NCBI GenBank assembly: GCA_004153385.1
Contig: SDAL01000002.1
Coordinates: 186,001-250,000, forward strand
Length of the DNA stretch: 64,000 bases
Reading direction: 5' to 3'
DNA from: Paracoccaceae bacterium
GTDB lineage: Bacteria > Pseudomonadota > Alphaproteobacteria > Rhodobacterales > Rhodobacteraceae
Shown: positions 26,107 through 33,304 of the stretch, one piece after another
Layout: each line of letters opens with the position of its first letter
Numbering within the stretch: the first letter of the stretch is position 1
The notes under the pieces: generated by a model
Seen by the model: only the letters and a program-made list of their open reading frames with translations
The model's database searches: none
Told to the model about the DNA's origin: nothing
Position numbers and translations under genes: made by a program

Positions 26107-27558
26107 ATGAGACGCCTTCGCAATGTTAAAATCGTGGCCACCTTGGGCCCGTCTTCTTCAGATTATGAAACCATTCGTGGCTTGTTCGAGGCGGGGGCAG
26201 ATGTCTTCCGCCTGAATATGAGCCACGGCACGCAGGACGAGCAGCGTGCGCGCTATGACATCATCCGTAAGGTCGAAGAAGACCTTGGGCGGCCGATTGC
26301 GGTTCTTGCCGATTTGCAAGGCCCCAAGCTGCGTGTCGGCACATTTGCCGATGACGAGGCCGAGCTGGTCGAAGGTGCGTCCTTCCGTCTGGATCTGTCA
26401 GACACGCCGGGCTCGCAAGAGCGCGTATGCCTGCCGCATCCGGAGATCTTTGCGGCCCTCGAGGCTGGATCATCGTTGCTGGTCAATGATGGTAAGATCC
26501 GCCTGAAGGTCGAAGAGTGCGGCGAGGATTTCGCAAATTGCACCGTGATCGTTGGTGGCACAATCTCCAACCGCAAGGGCGTGAACGTGCCTGATGTGGT
26601 TCTGCCCTTGGCGGCGCTGTCGCCAAAGGACAAGAAAGATCTGGAATTCGCCTGTCAGCTCGGTGTGGACTGGCTCGCGCTTAGCTTTGTGCAGCGTGCC
26701 GAGGATGTGCTGGAGGCGAAAGCCTTGGCGCAGGGACGTGCGGCGGTACTGTCCAAGATCGAAAAACCGGCAGCTGTGCGTTGCTATGAAGAGATTTTGG
26801 AAGTGTCCGACGGGATCATGGTTGCACGTGGTGATCTGGGTGTGGAACTGCCCGTCCAGAACGTCCCACCGATCCAGAAGAAACTGGTGCGCAAAGCACG
26901 CGCGGCGGCCAAGCCTGTGATCGTGGCGACCCAGATGCTGGAATCGATGATCGAAAGCCCGGTGCCGACCCGTGCCGAGGTGTCCGACGTTGCGACCGCG
27001 ATCTATGAAGGCGCGGATGCGGTGATGCTGTCGGCAGAATCCGCAGCGGGTCGTTATCCAATCGAAGCCGTGCAGACCATGAATAACGTGGCCGAGCAGG
27101 TGGAAGGGGACTACACCTACCGCGAAGTGATCAGCGCGAGCCGTTCGAGCACGGTGCGGCGCCAGACGATTGCAGACGGGATTGTGGCAGCGGCGCGTGA
27201 AATCGCCGAAACCACCGAGATTGCGGCGATCTGCTGTTATAGCCAGACCGGCACGTCGGTCCGGTTGGTGGCCCGCGAGCGTCCCAATGTTCCGATCGTG
27301 GCGATGTCGCCCATCACCAAGACCTTGCGTCAGATCTGTCTGACATGGGGGGCGCATGCGACGCGCTGTGATGAGGTTGGTCGTTTCAAGATGGCTGTTG
27401 TAAACGCGGCCCGTGCGGCGCGCGAGTTCGGTTTCGCCGACGTGAGTGACCAGATCCTTGTGGTTGCAGGTGTTCCGTTCAATGTGCAGGGCACCACAAA
27501 CATCTTGCGGGTGGCTCCTTGTGACGAGCGTCTGATTTTCCGCACCGATCCGGAGTGA
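26107..27558 (+). CDS. pyk: Pyruvate kinase
   Basis: Glycolytic enzyme, phosphoenolpyruvate plus ADP to pyruvate plus ATP, 483 residues. Landmarks are RNVKIVATLGPSSSD at the N-terminus, RLNMSHGTQDEQ, LADLQGPKLRVG, the catalytic Lys region VLSKIEKPAAVR near residue 220, GDLGVELP near residue 244 and VMLSAESAAGRYP near residue 305, followed by the C-terminal domain. The frame is open 28 codons further upstream; ATG 26107 has GGGGA at the right distance and matches the family N-terminus. Divergent from the N-formylglutamate amidohydrolase gene. Confidence 0.96.
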   Translation: MRRLRNVKIVATLGPSSSDYETIRGLFEAGADVFRLNMSHGTQDEQRARYDIIRKVEEDLGRPIAVLADLQGPKLRVGTFADDEAELVEGASFRLDLSDTPGSQERVCLPHPEIFAALEAGSSLLVNDGKIRLKVEECGEDFANCTVIVGGTISNRKGVNVPDVVLPLAALSPKDKKDLEFACQLGVDWLALSFVQRAEDVLEAKALAQGRAAVLSKIEKPAAVRCYEEILEVSDGIMVARGDLGVELPVQNVPPIQKKLVRKARAAAKPVIVATQMLESMIESPVPTRAEVSDVATAIYEGADAVMLSAESAAGRYPIEAVQTMNNVAEQVEGDYTYREVISASRSSTVRRQTIADGIVAAAREIAETTEIAAICCYSQTGTSVRLVARERPNVPIVAMSPITKTLRQICLTWGAHATRCDEVGRFKMAVVNAARAAREFGFADVSDQILVVAGVPFNVQGTTNILRVAPCDERLIFRTDPE

Positions 27559-27565
27559 TCTTTAT

Positions 27566-27591
27566 ACGGGCCCCGCAATGTCGGGGCCCGT
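27566..27591 (+). terminator. Hairpin after pyruvate kinase
   Basis: Perfect ten-base arms ACGGGCCCCG/CGGGGCCCGT around a six-base loop, eight bases past the stop. There is no T-run, so termination may be Rho-assisted. Confidence 0.6.
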
Positions 27592-27627
27592 AGCTTAATT
27601 CGGCGCAACCCAGGACATGCGCAGTCG

Positions 27628-27852
27628 ATGTATAGTGAAGTTATCCTTACAATTGGCAGTCTCGCGCTGTGTTTTTCGATCCCGCTGATGGTTGCCGCCT
27701 ATGCCGATCAGGCCGCCCCGCGCAAATCGGCGATATTGGCCATTCTAGGGCTTTTGCTGATTGTGGCTGCAGTCGTTCTCAAACCCGGCGGCTATCAGCT
27801 GGCAGAAGTTCCCGATGCCTATGCCAGTGCGGTGGCCTACATTCTGCATTGA
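27628..27852 (+). CDS. Small two-helix membrane protein, conserved in Rhodobacterales
   Basis: A 74-residue protein with two hydrophobic segments, VILTIGSLALCFSIPLMVAA and ILAILGLLLIVAAVVLK, separated by a short basic loop (YADQAAPRKS). No domain of known function is recognised. It lies after the pyk hairpin and before the ribosomal protein genes. Similar short proteins sit beside pyk in related genomes as far as I recall, but no role is known. Confidence 0.65.
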   Translation: MYSEVILTIGSLALCFSIPLMVAAYADQAAPRKSAILAILGLLLIVAAVVLKPGGYQLAEVPDAYASAVAYILH

Positions 27853-27874
27853 TCGACGGCGTTTGAATTTATCC

Positions 27875-27903
27875 TTGCATTTTCTTGCGATCCTTCCTAG
27901 AAG
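27875..27903 (+). promoter_or_regulatory. Candidate promoter of rpmI-rplT
   Basis: TTGCAT (27875-27880), a 17-base spacer, then TAGAAG (27898-27903), about 80 bases before rpmI. The intervening leader has a short GGC...GCC hairpin and could be the target of ribosomal-protein L20 autoregulation. Confidence 0.45.
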
Positions 27904-27982
27904 GCGCGTTCTTACATACCGCGTGGCCGGCTCGAGTGGCATGCCGAGTTGCGCGTAAACCCTCTGACGATAGGAGACGGAA

Positions 27983-28183
27983 ATGCCCAAAATGAAAACA
28001 AAATCCGCTGCCAAGAAGCGGTTCAAGTTCACCGCGACTGGCAAGGTAAAGGTCGGCCCGGCAGGTAAACGCCACGGCATGATCAAACGTACGCCGAAAT
28101 TCATCCGTGACACTGCAGGCACCATGGTGCTGTGTGACGCGGACACGAAGATCGTCAAAAAATACATGCCGTATAACCGCTGA
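27983..28183 (+). CDS. rpmI: 50S ribosomal protein L35
   Basis: A 66-residue, strongly basic protein beginning [20 protein letters not shown], the L35 signature. A GGAGACGG site precedes the ATG. It is a structural component of the large subunit and is paired with L20, 18 bases downstream, as in nearly all bacteria. Confidence 0.97.
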   Translation: MPKMKTKSAAKKRFKFTATGKVKVGPAGKRHGMIKRTPKFIRDTAGTMVLCDADTKIVKKYMPYNR

Positions 28184-28201
28184 TCTGGGGAGACTTGAAC
28201 T

Positions 28202-28561
28202 ATGGCACGCGTTAAATCCGGTAAGGTCACCCACGCCCGTCACCGCAAGATTATCAAAGCGGCGAAAGGTTATTATTCGTCACGTTCGCGCAATTTCCGT
28301 ACTGCTACGCAGGCGGTTGATAAAGCGAACCAGTACGCGACACGCGACCGTAAGGCACGTAAGCGTAACTTCCGTGCGCTCTGGATCCAGCGTATCAACG
28401 CTGCAGTGCGTTCGGTGGATGCTGACCTGACATACTCCAAATTCATCAACCTGCTCGCGAAAGCGGAAATCGAAGTGGATCGTAAGGTCCTTGCCGATCT
28501 TGCTGTTCATGAGCCGGAAGCATTTGGTGCAATCGTTGAGAAAGCTAAAGCAGCTGCTTAA
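28202..28561 (+). CDS. rplT: 50S ribosomal protein L20
   Basis: A 119-residue basic protein starting [20 protein letters not shown], followed by [20 protein letters not shown], typical of L20, which binds 23S rRNA early in assembly and in many bacteria represses its own operon. It ends before a strong intrinsic terminator, so pheS is mostly expressed from a separate start or by read-through. Confidence 0.97.
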   Translation: MARVKSGKVTHARHRKIIKAAKGYYSSRSRNFRTATQAVDKANQYATRDRKARKRNFRALWIQRINAAVRSVDADLTYSKFINLLAKAEIEVDRKVLADLAVHEPEAFGAIVEKAKAAA

Positions 28562-28584
28562 GCTTCTAACGATTTAAAAATGGG

Positions 28585-28621
28585 AACCCCGCGAAAAGCT
28601 TTGCCTTTTCGCGGGGTTTTT
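28585..28621 (+). terminator. Intrinsic terminator after rplT
   Basis: A long stem (AACCCCGCGAAAAG with CTTTTCGCGGGGTT) around a short loop, running into TTTTT. It is the strongest terminator in this part of the window. Confidence 0.9.
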
Positions 28622-28700
28622 CTTGGTGCAACTCCACGCACTGAACTTGATGTTTAGCGCCTCCACCGCTAGTGAAACTATGCAGTTTATGGAGATGGAT

Positions 28701-29783
28701 ATGGACGCGCTCGACCAGCTCAAGACCAAGTATCTGACAGGTGTTTCGGAAGCAAAAGACGAAACCGCATTAGAAGAAATACGGCTTGCGGCCTTGGGCA
28801 AGAAGGGCGAAATCAGCCTGAAAATGCGTGAGTTGGGCCAAATGAGCCCGGAAGAAAAACAGACTTTTGGTAAAGCTTTAAACCTGTTGAAAGCAGAGAT
28901 TGATGCCGCGTTACGCGACAAAAAACAGGCGCTTCATGATGCTGCGCTTGATCTGCGTTTGAAGGATGAATGGCTTGATGTGACCTTGCCCGCCCGCCCG
29001 CAGCGGCAGGGAACCATACATCCAGTGAGCCAAGTTATGGACGAGGTCAGCGCAATTTTTGCTGACATGGGCTTTGCCGTTGCCGAGGGGCCGCAGGTGG
29101 AGGATGACTGGCATAATTTTGATTCGCTCAATATCGCGCCAGAACATCCTGCCCGCCAAGAGCACGATACGTTTTTCATGCACCGCAGCGCCGAGGATAC
29201 GCGCCCCCCGCATGTCCTGCGTACGCATACGTCGCCTGTGCAAATTCGCGCGATGCAGGAAAAGGGGGCCCCGATCCGCGTGATCGCGCCCGGACGTGTT
29301 TACCGTATGGATATGGATCAAACGCACGCGCCGATGTTTCACCAGATCGAAGGTTTGGCAATCGGTCGAGATATCTCGATGGCCAATCTGAAGTGGGTTC
29401 TAGAAGAGTTCTGTAAGGCGTTTTTTGAAGTAGAAAATGTCGAACTTCGCTTCCGTGCGTCACATTTTCCATTCACAGAGCCGTCAGCGGAGGTTGATAT
29501 ACGGTGTAGCTGGCAGGGGAAGCAGCTTAAAGTTGGCGAAGGGGATGATTGGATGGAGATCCTTGGATCAGGGATGGTTCATCCAAAAGTGCTTGAAGCT
29601 GCAGGTGTCGATTCTGCGAAATGGCAGGGCTTTGCTTTCGGGATTGGCATTGATCGATTAGCAATGCTGAAATACGGAATTCCCGATTTGCGCGCTTTTT
29701 TCGAAAGTGATCTGCGTTGGCTTAGAAACTATGGCTTCAAGCCCCAGGATATACCAACAATCTTTGGGGGTTTGAGCCAGTAA
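28701..29783 (+). CDS. pheS: Phenylalanyl-tRNA synthetase alpha chain
   Basis: Catalytic alpha subunit of the class II (alpha-beta)2 enzyme, 360 residues. An N-terminal coiled coil is followed by [35 protein letters not shown], motif 2 around [19 protein letters not shown] and motif 3 in [19 protein letters not shown] 28701 has GGAG upstream; ATG 28689 is an alternative. pheT does not follow: flagellar genes of opposite orientation lie immediately downstream. Base composition drops towards the end of the gene. Confidence 0.95.
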   Translation: MDALDQLKTKYLTGVSEAKDETALEEIRLAALGKKGEISLKMRELGQMSPEEKQTFGKALNLLKAEIDAALRDKKQALHDAALDLRLKDEWLDVTLPARPQRQGTIHPVSQVMDEVSAIFADMGFAVAEGPQVEDDWHNFDSLNIAPEHPARQEHDTFFMHRSAEDTRPPHVLRTHTSPVQIRAMQEKGAPIRVIAPGRVYRMDMDQTHAPMFHQIEGLAIGRDISMANLKWVLEEFCKAFFEVENVELRFRASHFPFTEPSAEVDIRCSWQGKQLKVGEGDDWMEILGSGMVHPKVLEAAGVDSAKWQGFAFGIGIDRLAMLKYGIPDLRAFFESDLRWLRNYGFKPQDIPTIFGGLSQ

Positions 29784-29795
29784 TTCCATATATGC

Positions 29796-29832
29796 AAAGA
29801 TCGTGCGAGCTTAAAAGCTGCGCACGATCTTT
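29796..29832. terminator. Bidirectional terminator between pheS and the DUF1217 gene
   Basis: Perfect 12-base arms (29796-29807 and 29821-29832) with an inner AGCT/AGCT stem. The right arm overlaps the stop codon of the minus-strand gene. A/T runs flank both sides. Confidence 0.75.
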
Positions 29833-30643
29833 AAAATCTGGCTGAGAATCGTGAAGCGTTTTGTAGTAGTGTCAGTGCTGTCTTAGCGCCGGTGGTAGCC
29901 GAAGAATATGAGGCTACCTGCTCACGCAATAGATAGTATTTTATAAGCTTTTCGACATTTTCAGGCTGTTGAAATAACGCTGGGTCAGATGAACCGAAAA
30001 CTTGATCGGCTTTGTCTTTGTAAATCTTTAATTGCTGATCCAAATCGAGAGCTGCAACGCTTTCGGGTAAGCCTAAACCCATTCGAATTGGTTTGGCTAA
30101 GGCCTCTTTTCCAATAATGGTGAACCATTTGGTATTTTCACTACTATCTTTGGAGGCAATTTCGGGAAGTTCTCTTTGGATATTTAAAGAGAAGCGAAAG
30201 TTTTGATCGGCATTTCCTACAGAGATTTCAAATTGTCTAGTTTTATATTTCTGTAAAATTTCATCGGCGAAGGTCGATAGTTTGGTGTTTGGCGGGTCAA
30301 AATCAAATCCGAAAGCCTCAGACAGCTCTTTGTATCTACTATCGGATAGCTTATTCGCGAGAGATTTGTCGTCTAAGGTTCCTTCTTCAAGTACTTTGCG
30401 TATAAAAAACTTATTATTGATATCTTCATCTAACCCGAAAGATCCAAGCGCTACTTTAAGTAACCTGTAATCTGAAACTAGTGCTTCAACATTTTCGACT
30501 TTCGATATGTTTTCACGGAAATACTCTTCATCTTTTTTGATGATGCTGGAGCTTTCGAATGCTGTCTTTTGTGTTTCGAGCGTTCGGTTCAAAACCTTCC
30601 AGCCCGCGTATCCAGAAAATGGCACGATGGGTTGATAACTCAT
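29831..30643 (-). CDS. DUF1217 flagellar-locus protein
   Basis: A 270-residue, mainly helical, charged protein starting MSYQPIVPFSGYAGWKVLN, with LKVALGSFGLDEDINNKFFI near residue 65 and a second FGLDxD-like element, AFGFDFDPP, near residue 112. These are features of the DUF1217 family, which occurs in alphaproteobacterial flagellar clusters. Role unknown; a structural or secreted flagellar part is possible. Its start overlaps the flbT stop by four bases, so it is the last gene of the flagellin-flaF-flbT operon. Codon use is AT-richer than in the flanking housekeeping genes. Confidence 0.78.
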   Translation of the reverse strand: MSYQPIVPFSGYAGWKVLNRTLETQKTAFESSSIIKKDEEYFRENISKVENVEALVSDYRLLKVALGSFGLDEDINNKFFIRKVLEEGTLDDKSLANKLSDSRYKELSEAFGFDFDPPNTKLSTFADEILQKYKTRQFEISVGNADQNFRFSLNIQRELPEIASKDSSENTKWFTIIGKEALAKPIRMGLGLPESVAALDLDQQLKIYKDKADQVFGSSDPALFQQPENVEKLIKYYLLREQVASYSSATTGAKTALTLLQNASRFSARF

Positions 30644-31044
30644 GCGCGTCCAGCGGACAGTAACCGCTCCTCTCTTGGAAGAAGTGTGCGTAAAGCTTTC
30701 AAGGCTTGATAGTAATGGCCGTCAATTACGGCTTTGGTGGCAATTGAAAGTTGGGTCCGACTATCACGATCTGTCAATACTTGGCTGAGTTGCTCAATTC
30801 CGCGCATTAATTGGAAGCTAGTATCAGCAGGTGCTTGGTCTCCGGATAGAACGAGTTGCGCTATGTAGCAAACACGCCTTACCGGCGTGGTTGCTTCTTC
30901 AGGATGAAGCGCATCCTTCAAGCGTAGAATGTTTGCGTTAGCTGTGATAATGGCCAGCCGTGTTCGCTTGTCACCATTTTCAATCACTGCACCATTTATC
31001 AGCACCCGCTCCTTAGGAGCAAGCTTAAGCACTAGTCCACTCAT
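30640..31044 (-). CDS. flbT: Flagellin synthesis regulator FlbT
   Basis: A 134-residue protein beginning MSGLVLKLAPKERVLINGAV, with the FlbT core ENGDKRTRLAI and a helical C-terminus containing HYYQALKALRTLLPREERLL. In Caulobacter FlbT binds the 5' leader of flagellin mRNA and destabilises it until the hook is complete. The start overlaps the flaF stop (ATGA). Confidence 0.92.
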   Translation of the reverse strand: MSGLVLKLAPKERVLINGAVIENGDKRTRLAIITANANILRLKDALHPEEATTPVRRVCYIAQLVLSGDQAPADTSFQLMRGIEQLSQVLTDRDSRTQLSIATKAVIDGHYYQALKALRTLLPREERLLSAGRA

Positions 31045-31418
31045 TTTGCGCCTCCTGACCGTCGCAGGCCTCGCATTATGGCGGTATTTATCTCTATGAG
31101 CGGGTCAACGTTAGCATTGCCCGCCAAAACCTTGGAGCTATGGCTTTCAGTAAATTTACGCAAATTTAAAAGCTGCAATCGTAAAGCTTCTGGCAACATA
31201 TTGCCGTCAGATGCTGCATCTTGACTGAAGATTTTCCATAGTTTCCGATTGTAGTGGATCGCCTCGACCAGTTTTGGGAAGCTACCTGTGTCAGGATCTA
31301 TAGCTTTCCGTAATCCGCTTGTCGCGCGCGCGATAGCATCGAATTCTATGTCGCGATTGGTGCGAATTGCTTGATTAGGTGTGGCATAGGCCGTTTTGGC
31401 CATCGCATAAGCATTCAC
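31041..31418 (-). CDS. flaF: Flagellin synthesis/secretion factor FlaF
   Basis: A 125-residue protein beginning MNAYAMAKTAYATPNQAIRT, the FlaF N-terminus, with the conserved HYNRKLWKIFSQD near residue 55. FlaF is needed for flagellin production and works opposite to FlbT in Caulobacter. It is downstream of flagellin on the same strand; a hairpin in the 90-base gap may set the ratio of filament to regulator mRNA. Confidence 0.92.
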   Translation of the reverse strand: MNAYAMAKTAYATPNQAIRTNRDIEFDAIARATSGLRKAIDPDTGSFPKLVEAIHYNRKLWKIFSQDAASDGNMLPEALRLQLLNLRKFTESHSSKVLAGNANVDPLIEINTAIMRGLRRSGGAK

Positions 31419-31469
31419 GGCGAGCCCTTCCTGTGGCTACATTTCATCTCACGGCTTCGCCGCATTGAT

Positions 31470-31493
31470 AGGAGGCGCCCTAGGGCACCTCCT
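31470..31493 (-). terminator. Intercistronic hairpin between flagellin and flaF
   Basis: Eleven-base arms with one mismatch around a two-base loop, 15 bases past the flagellin stop. There is no T-run, so it could be a partial terminator or an mRNA stabiliser that lets flagellin message exceed flaF-flbT message. Confidence 0.55.
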
Positions 31494-31508
31494 GCATTAG
31501 CTCATGGC

Positions 31509-32369
31509 TTAGCGGAACAGCGAAAGTAGCTGCTGCGGTGCTTGGTTGGCGATCGAAAGCGCTTGCGTACCTAGCTGCTGCTGCACCTGCAGTGCTTGTA
31601 GACGTGCAGATGTTTCTTCCATATCCGCATCGACCAACGAGCCAATCCCCTTGGTGACAGAGTCGCTCAATTTAGAGATGAACTCTTTCTGGTCGGTGAT
31701 ACGCGCCGAGGCTGCACCCAGAGTCGCGGCACCATCGGTTGCCGTTTGGATGTGTGTTTCAATCGCTGCCAGTGAAGTGTCTGCGGCGGTTGCACTAGAG
31801 ACGTCAATATCGGATAGGATTGCAGATACATCAGAACCATCCCATGTACCGAAGCTTGTTTCGAAATCAACTGATGCAACGTTGATATTTGATGCTGTAA
31901 CCCCTGTGCTATCACGATCAAGCGATGACACGATGCTGATATCAGTGCCTTCGGAGCCGGTGGTCCGAAGCAGGTTTGCGCCGTTGAATTGCGACGCATT
32001 CATGATGGAGCCAATTTGTTTTTTGAGCTCGTTCACATCAGCAGTGAGCTTTGAGTTTTCAACGTTCTCACCGGTAGCAGTTACAACTTTTTCCTTGATT
32101 TGTTTAAGTTTTTCAACAATTTGCTCTGCACCGGTCGATGCGACCGCCACTGTCGATTCACCCAAAGCAAGCGAATCCTCGACAGCGCCATAACCCGCTA
32201 CATCGGATTCCATGATTTTGGAGATTGCCCAGACAGCAGAGTTATCCTTCGCGCTGGAGATATCTTTACCTGTCGAGATAGCCGACTGGGTGTCGTTCAT
32301 GTTTGAATTGATCGACTTGAGTGTTTGCAAGGCGACCATTGCGCCGTTGTTGGTCAAGATGCTGGACAT
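31509..32369 (-). CDS. fliC: Flagellin
   Basis: A 286-residue filament protein. The N-terminal D0/D1 part has MSSILTNNGAMVALQTLKSI and ISTGKDISSAKDNSAVWAIS; the C-terminal part has ARLQALQVQQQLGTQALSIA and ends LLSLFR. The central variable region is short (about residues 130-200), typical of alphaproteobacterial flagellins. It has no signal peptide, as expected for type III export. A GAGGAA site precedes ATG 32369. It heads the flaF-flbT-DUF1217 operon. Confidence 0.95.
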   Translation of the reverse strand: MSSILTNNGAMVALQTLKSINSNMNDTQSAISTGKDISSAKDNSAVWAISKIMESDVAGYGAVEDSLALGESTVAVASTGAEQIVEKLKQIKEKVVTATGENVENSKLTADVNELKKQIGSIMNASQFNGANLLRTTGSEGTDISIVSSLDRDSTGVTASNINVASVDFETSFGTWDGSDVSAILSDIDVSSATAADTSLAAIETHIQTATDGAATLGAASARITDQKEFISKLSDSVTKGIGSLVDADMEETSARLQALQVQQQLGTQALSIANQAPQQLLSLFR

Positions 32370-32417
32370 GTGTTATTCCTCAGTATGATGCGCTTTTGCG
32401 CAAAGGTGTCTAAAGGC

Positions 32418-32480
32418 CACTCAAGGTTTTCCTTAAGTGAACGGACAGCTCCTTCTGGCGCCTGCGGCTGGATTGCAGCC
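32418..32480 (-). promoter_or_regulatory. Two hairpins in the flagellin leader
   Basis: On the minus strand the leader holds CACTTAAGG-AAAA-CCTTGAGTG (nine pairs, one G-U; 32418-32439) and GGCTG-CAATC-CAGCC (32466-32480). They are possible targets of FlbT, which acts on flagellin mRNA leaders in Caulobacter. Confidence 0.4.
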
Positions 32481-32525
32481 ACGCCACTCTCTTCTGAGTG
32501 CAAGCTTAGGTATAAGTACAATCCC

Positions 32526-32540
32526 CTAACGAATGGCTAA
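32526..32540 (-). promoter_or_regulatory. CtrA-like box upstream of flagellin
   Basis: The minus strand reads TTAGCCATTCGTTAG. It has the TTAA-N7-TTAA geometry of a full CtrA site, with G in place of the last A in both halves and a perfect-looking CCAT core. It lies about 157 bases before the flagellin start. Confidence 0.4.
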
Positions 32541-32564
32541 TAAAATTGTCGTTCATGAAAAAAA

Positions 32565-32909
32565 CTAGGATCTTTTTTTTATGCCACTTTCGGTACCAGA
32601 TATGAATTTAGATTTTCCATCGGAATTGTAGGAAGAAAACCCTTGGGTGGCTTTATGAATAGCATTGACTCTCAATTGAGCTGATCTGATTCCTTTAAGG
32701 CTTTCAATGAGTAGATTTTGATTTTTTTCAGTGAAATTCTTTATTAAATTAATTTCATCATTCGAGTATTCTTTTATTTCTTGAATGAGTGCCTCTTTGC
32801 GGGGGGATAAATTCAATACCTCGTTTATTTCGGAGCTCACAATGAATTCCTTTTCTTTTTTTAATAGCTCTATTAACTCTCGTGTCTTGTTTTCTGTCTT
32901 TTTGCGCAT
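32565..32909 (-). CDS. FlgN-like flagellar export chaperone (putative)
   Basis: A 114-residue, lysine- and glutamate-rich helical protein with ELIELLKKEKEFIVSSEINE, SPRKEALIQEI and LLIESLKGIRSAQLRVNAI, matching the FlgN layout of two long helices with a conserved LxxLxKE...RKxxLxxxI pattern. FlgN proteins deliver hook-associated proteins FlgK/FlgL to the export gate; those partners are not in the window. ATG 32909 overlaps the stop of the FlgJ-N gene by one base. The gene is markedly AT-rich. Confidence 0.65.
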   Translation of the reverse strand: MRKKTENKTRELIELLKKEKEFIVSSEINEVLNLSPRKEALIQEIKEYSNDEINLIKNFTEKNQNLLIESLKGIRSAQLRVNAIHKATQGFSSYNSDGKSKFISGTESGIKKRS

Positions 32910-33196
32910 TAAAGCCCCCGCTTCACCATGCTGTCGAATATATTTTTTGATATCCCTAACTTATTCGTTTCCTCAATGCTTTTGGCGTATTCGTCTCTCA
33001 GAAATGAGCTGAATTGTGATTCTCCAACCCCGCCAGAAAAATCAGATTTATTCTCAGATATTCCTGTATATTTTAGCATTTCAGATAAAAATCCAGCCTC
33101 CATTTCAGATGCAGCAGCACGAAGTTTTTCCTCCTGAGCTACTTTTTTATATTCTGGATTTAGTGATGCCACACTCAGGGTGCTTGTAGCTTGCAT
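32909..33196 (-). CDS. Rod-binding protein, FlgJ N-terminal domain (CheL-like)
   Basis: A 95-residue protein with only the rod-binding domain of FlgJ: AASEMEAGFLSEMLKYTGI and SQFSSFLRDEYAKSI are the conserved elements. It lacks the C-terminal muramidase found in gammaproteobacterial FlgJ, the normal state in alphaproteobacteria, where the gene is often called cheL. It assists assembly of the flagellar rod. It is divergent from fliK across 108 bases. Confidence 0.85.
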   Translation of the reverse strand: MQATSTLSVASLNPEYKKVAQEEKLRAAASEMEAGFLSEMLKYTGISENKSDFSGGVGESQFSSFLRDEYAKSIEETNKLGISKNIFDSMVKRGL

Positions 33197-33304
33197 TCGC
33201 GATTCCTTCGTTTGAGTTGAAGGTTGAGCATCTCAGGCATCGGTAAAGAAGCAGTAACCTGAATCTGGCAGTGTTCGAAGAATCAAGAAGGGGATTCTAT
33301 CGCC

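Noticed and set aside
32909-33196. Truncated FlgJ lacking its muramidase
   Set aside because: A rod-binding domain alone is the normal form in alphaproteobacteria; the gene is complete.
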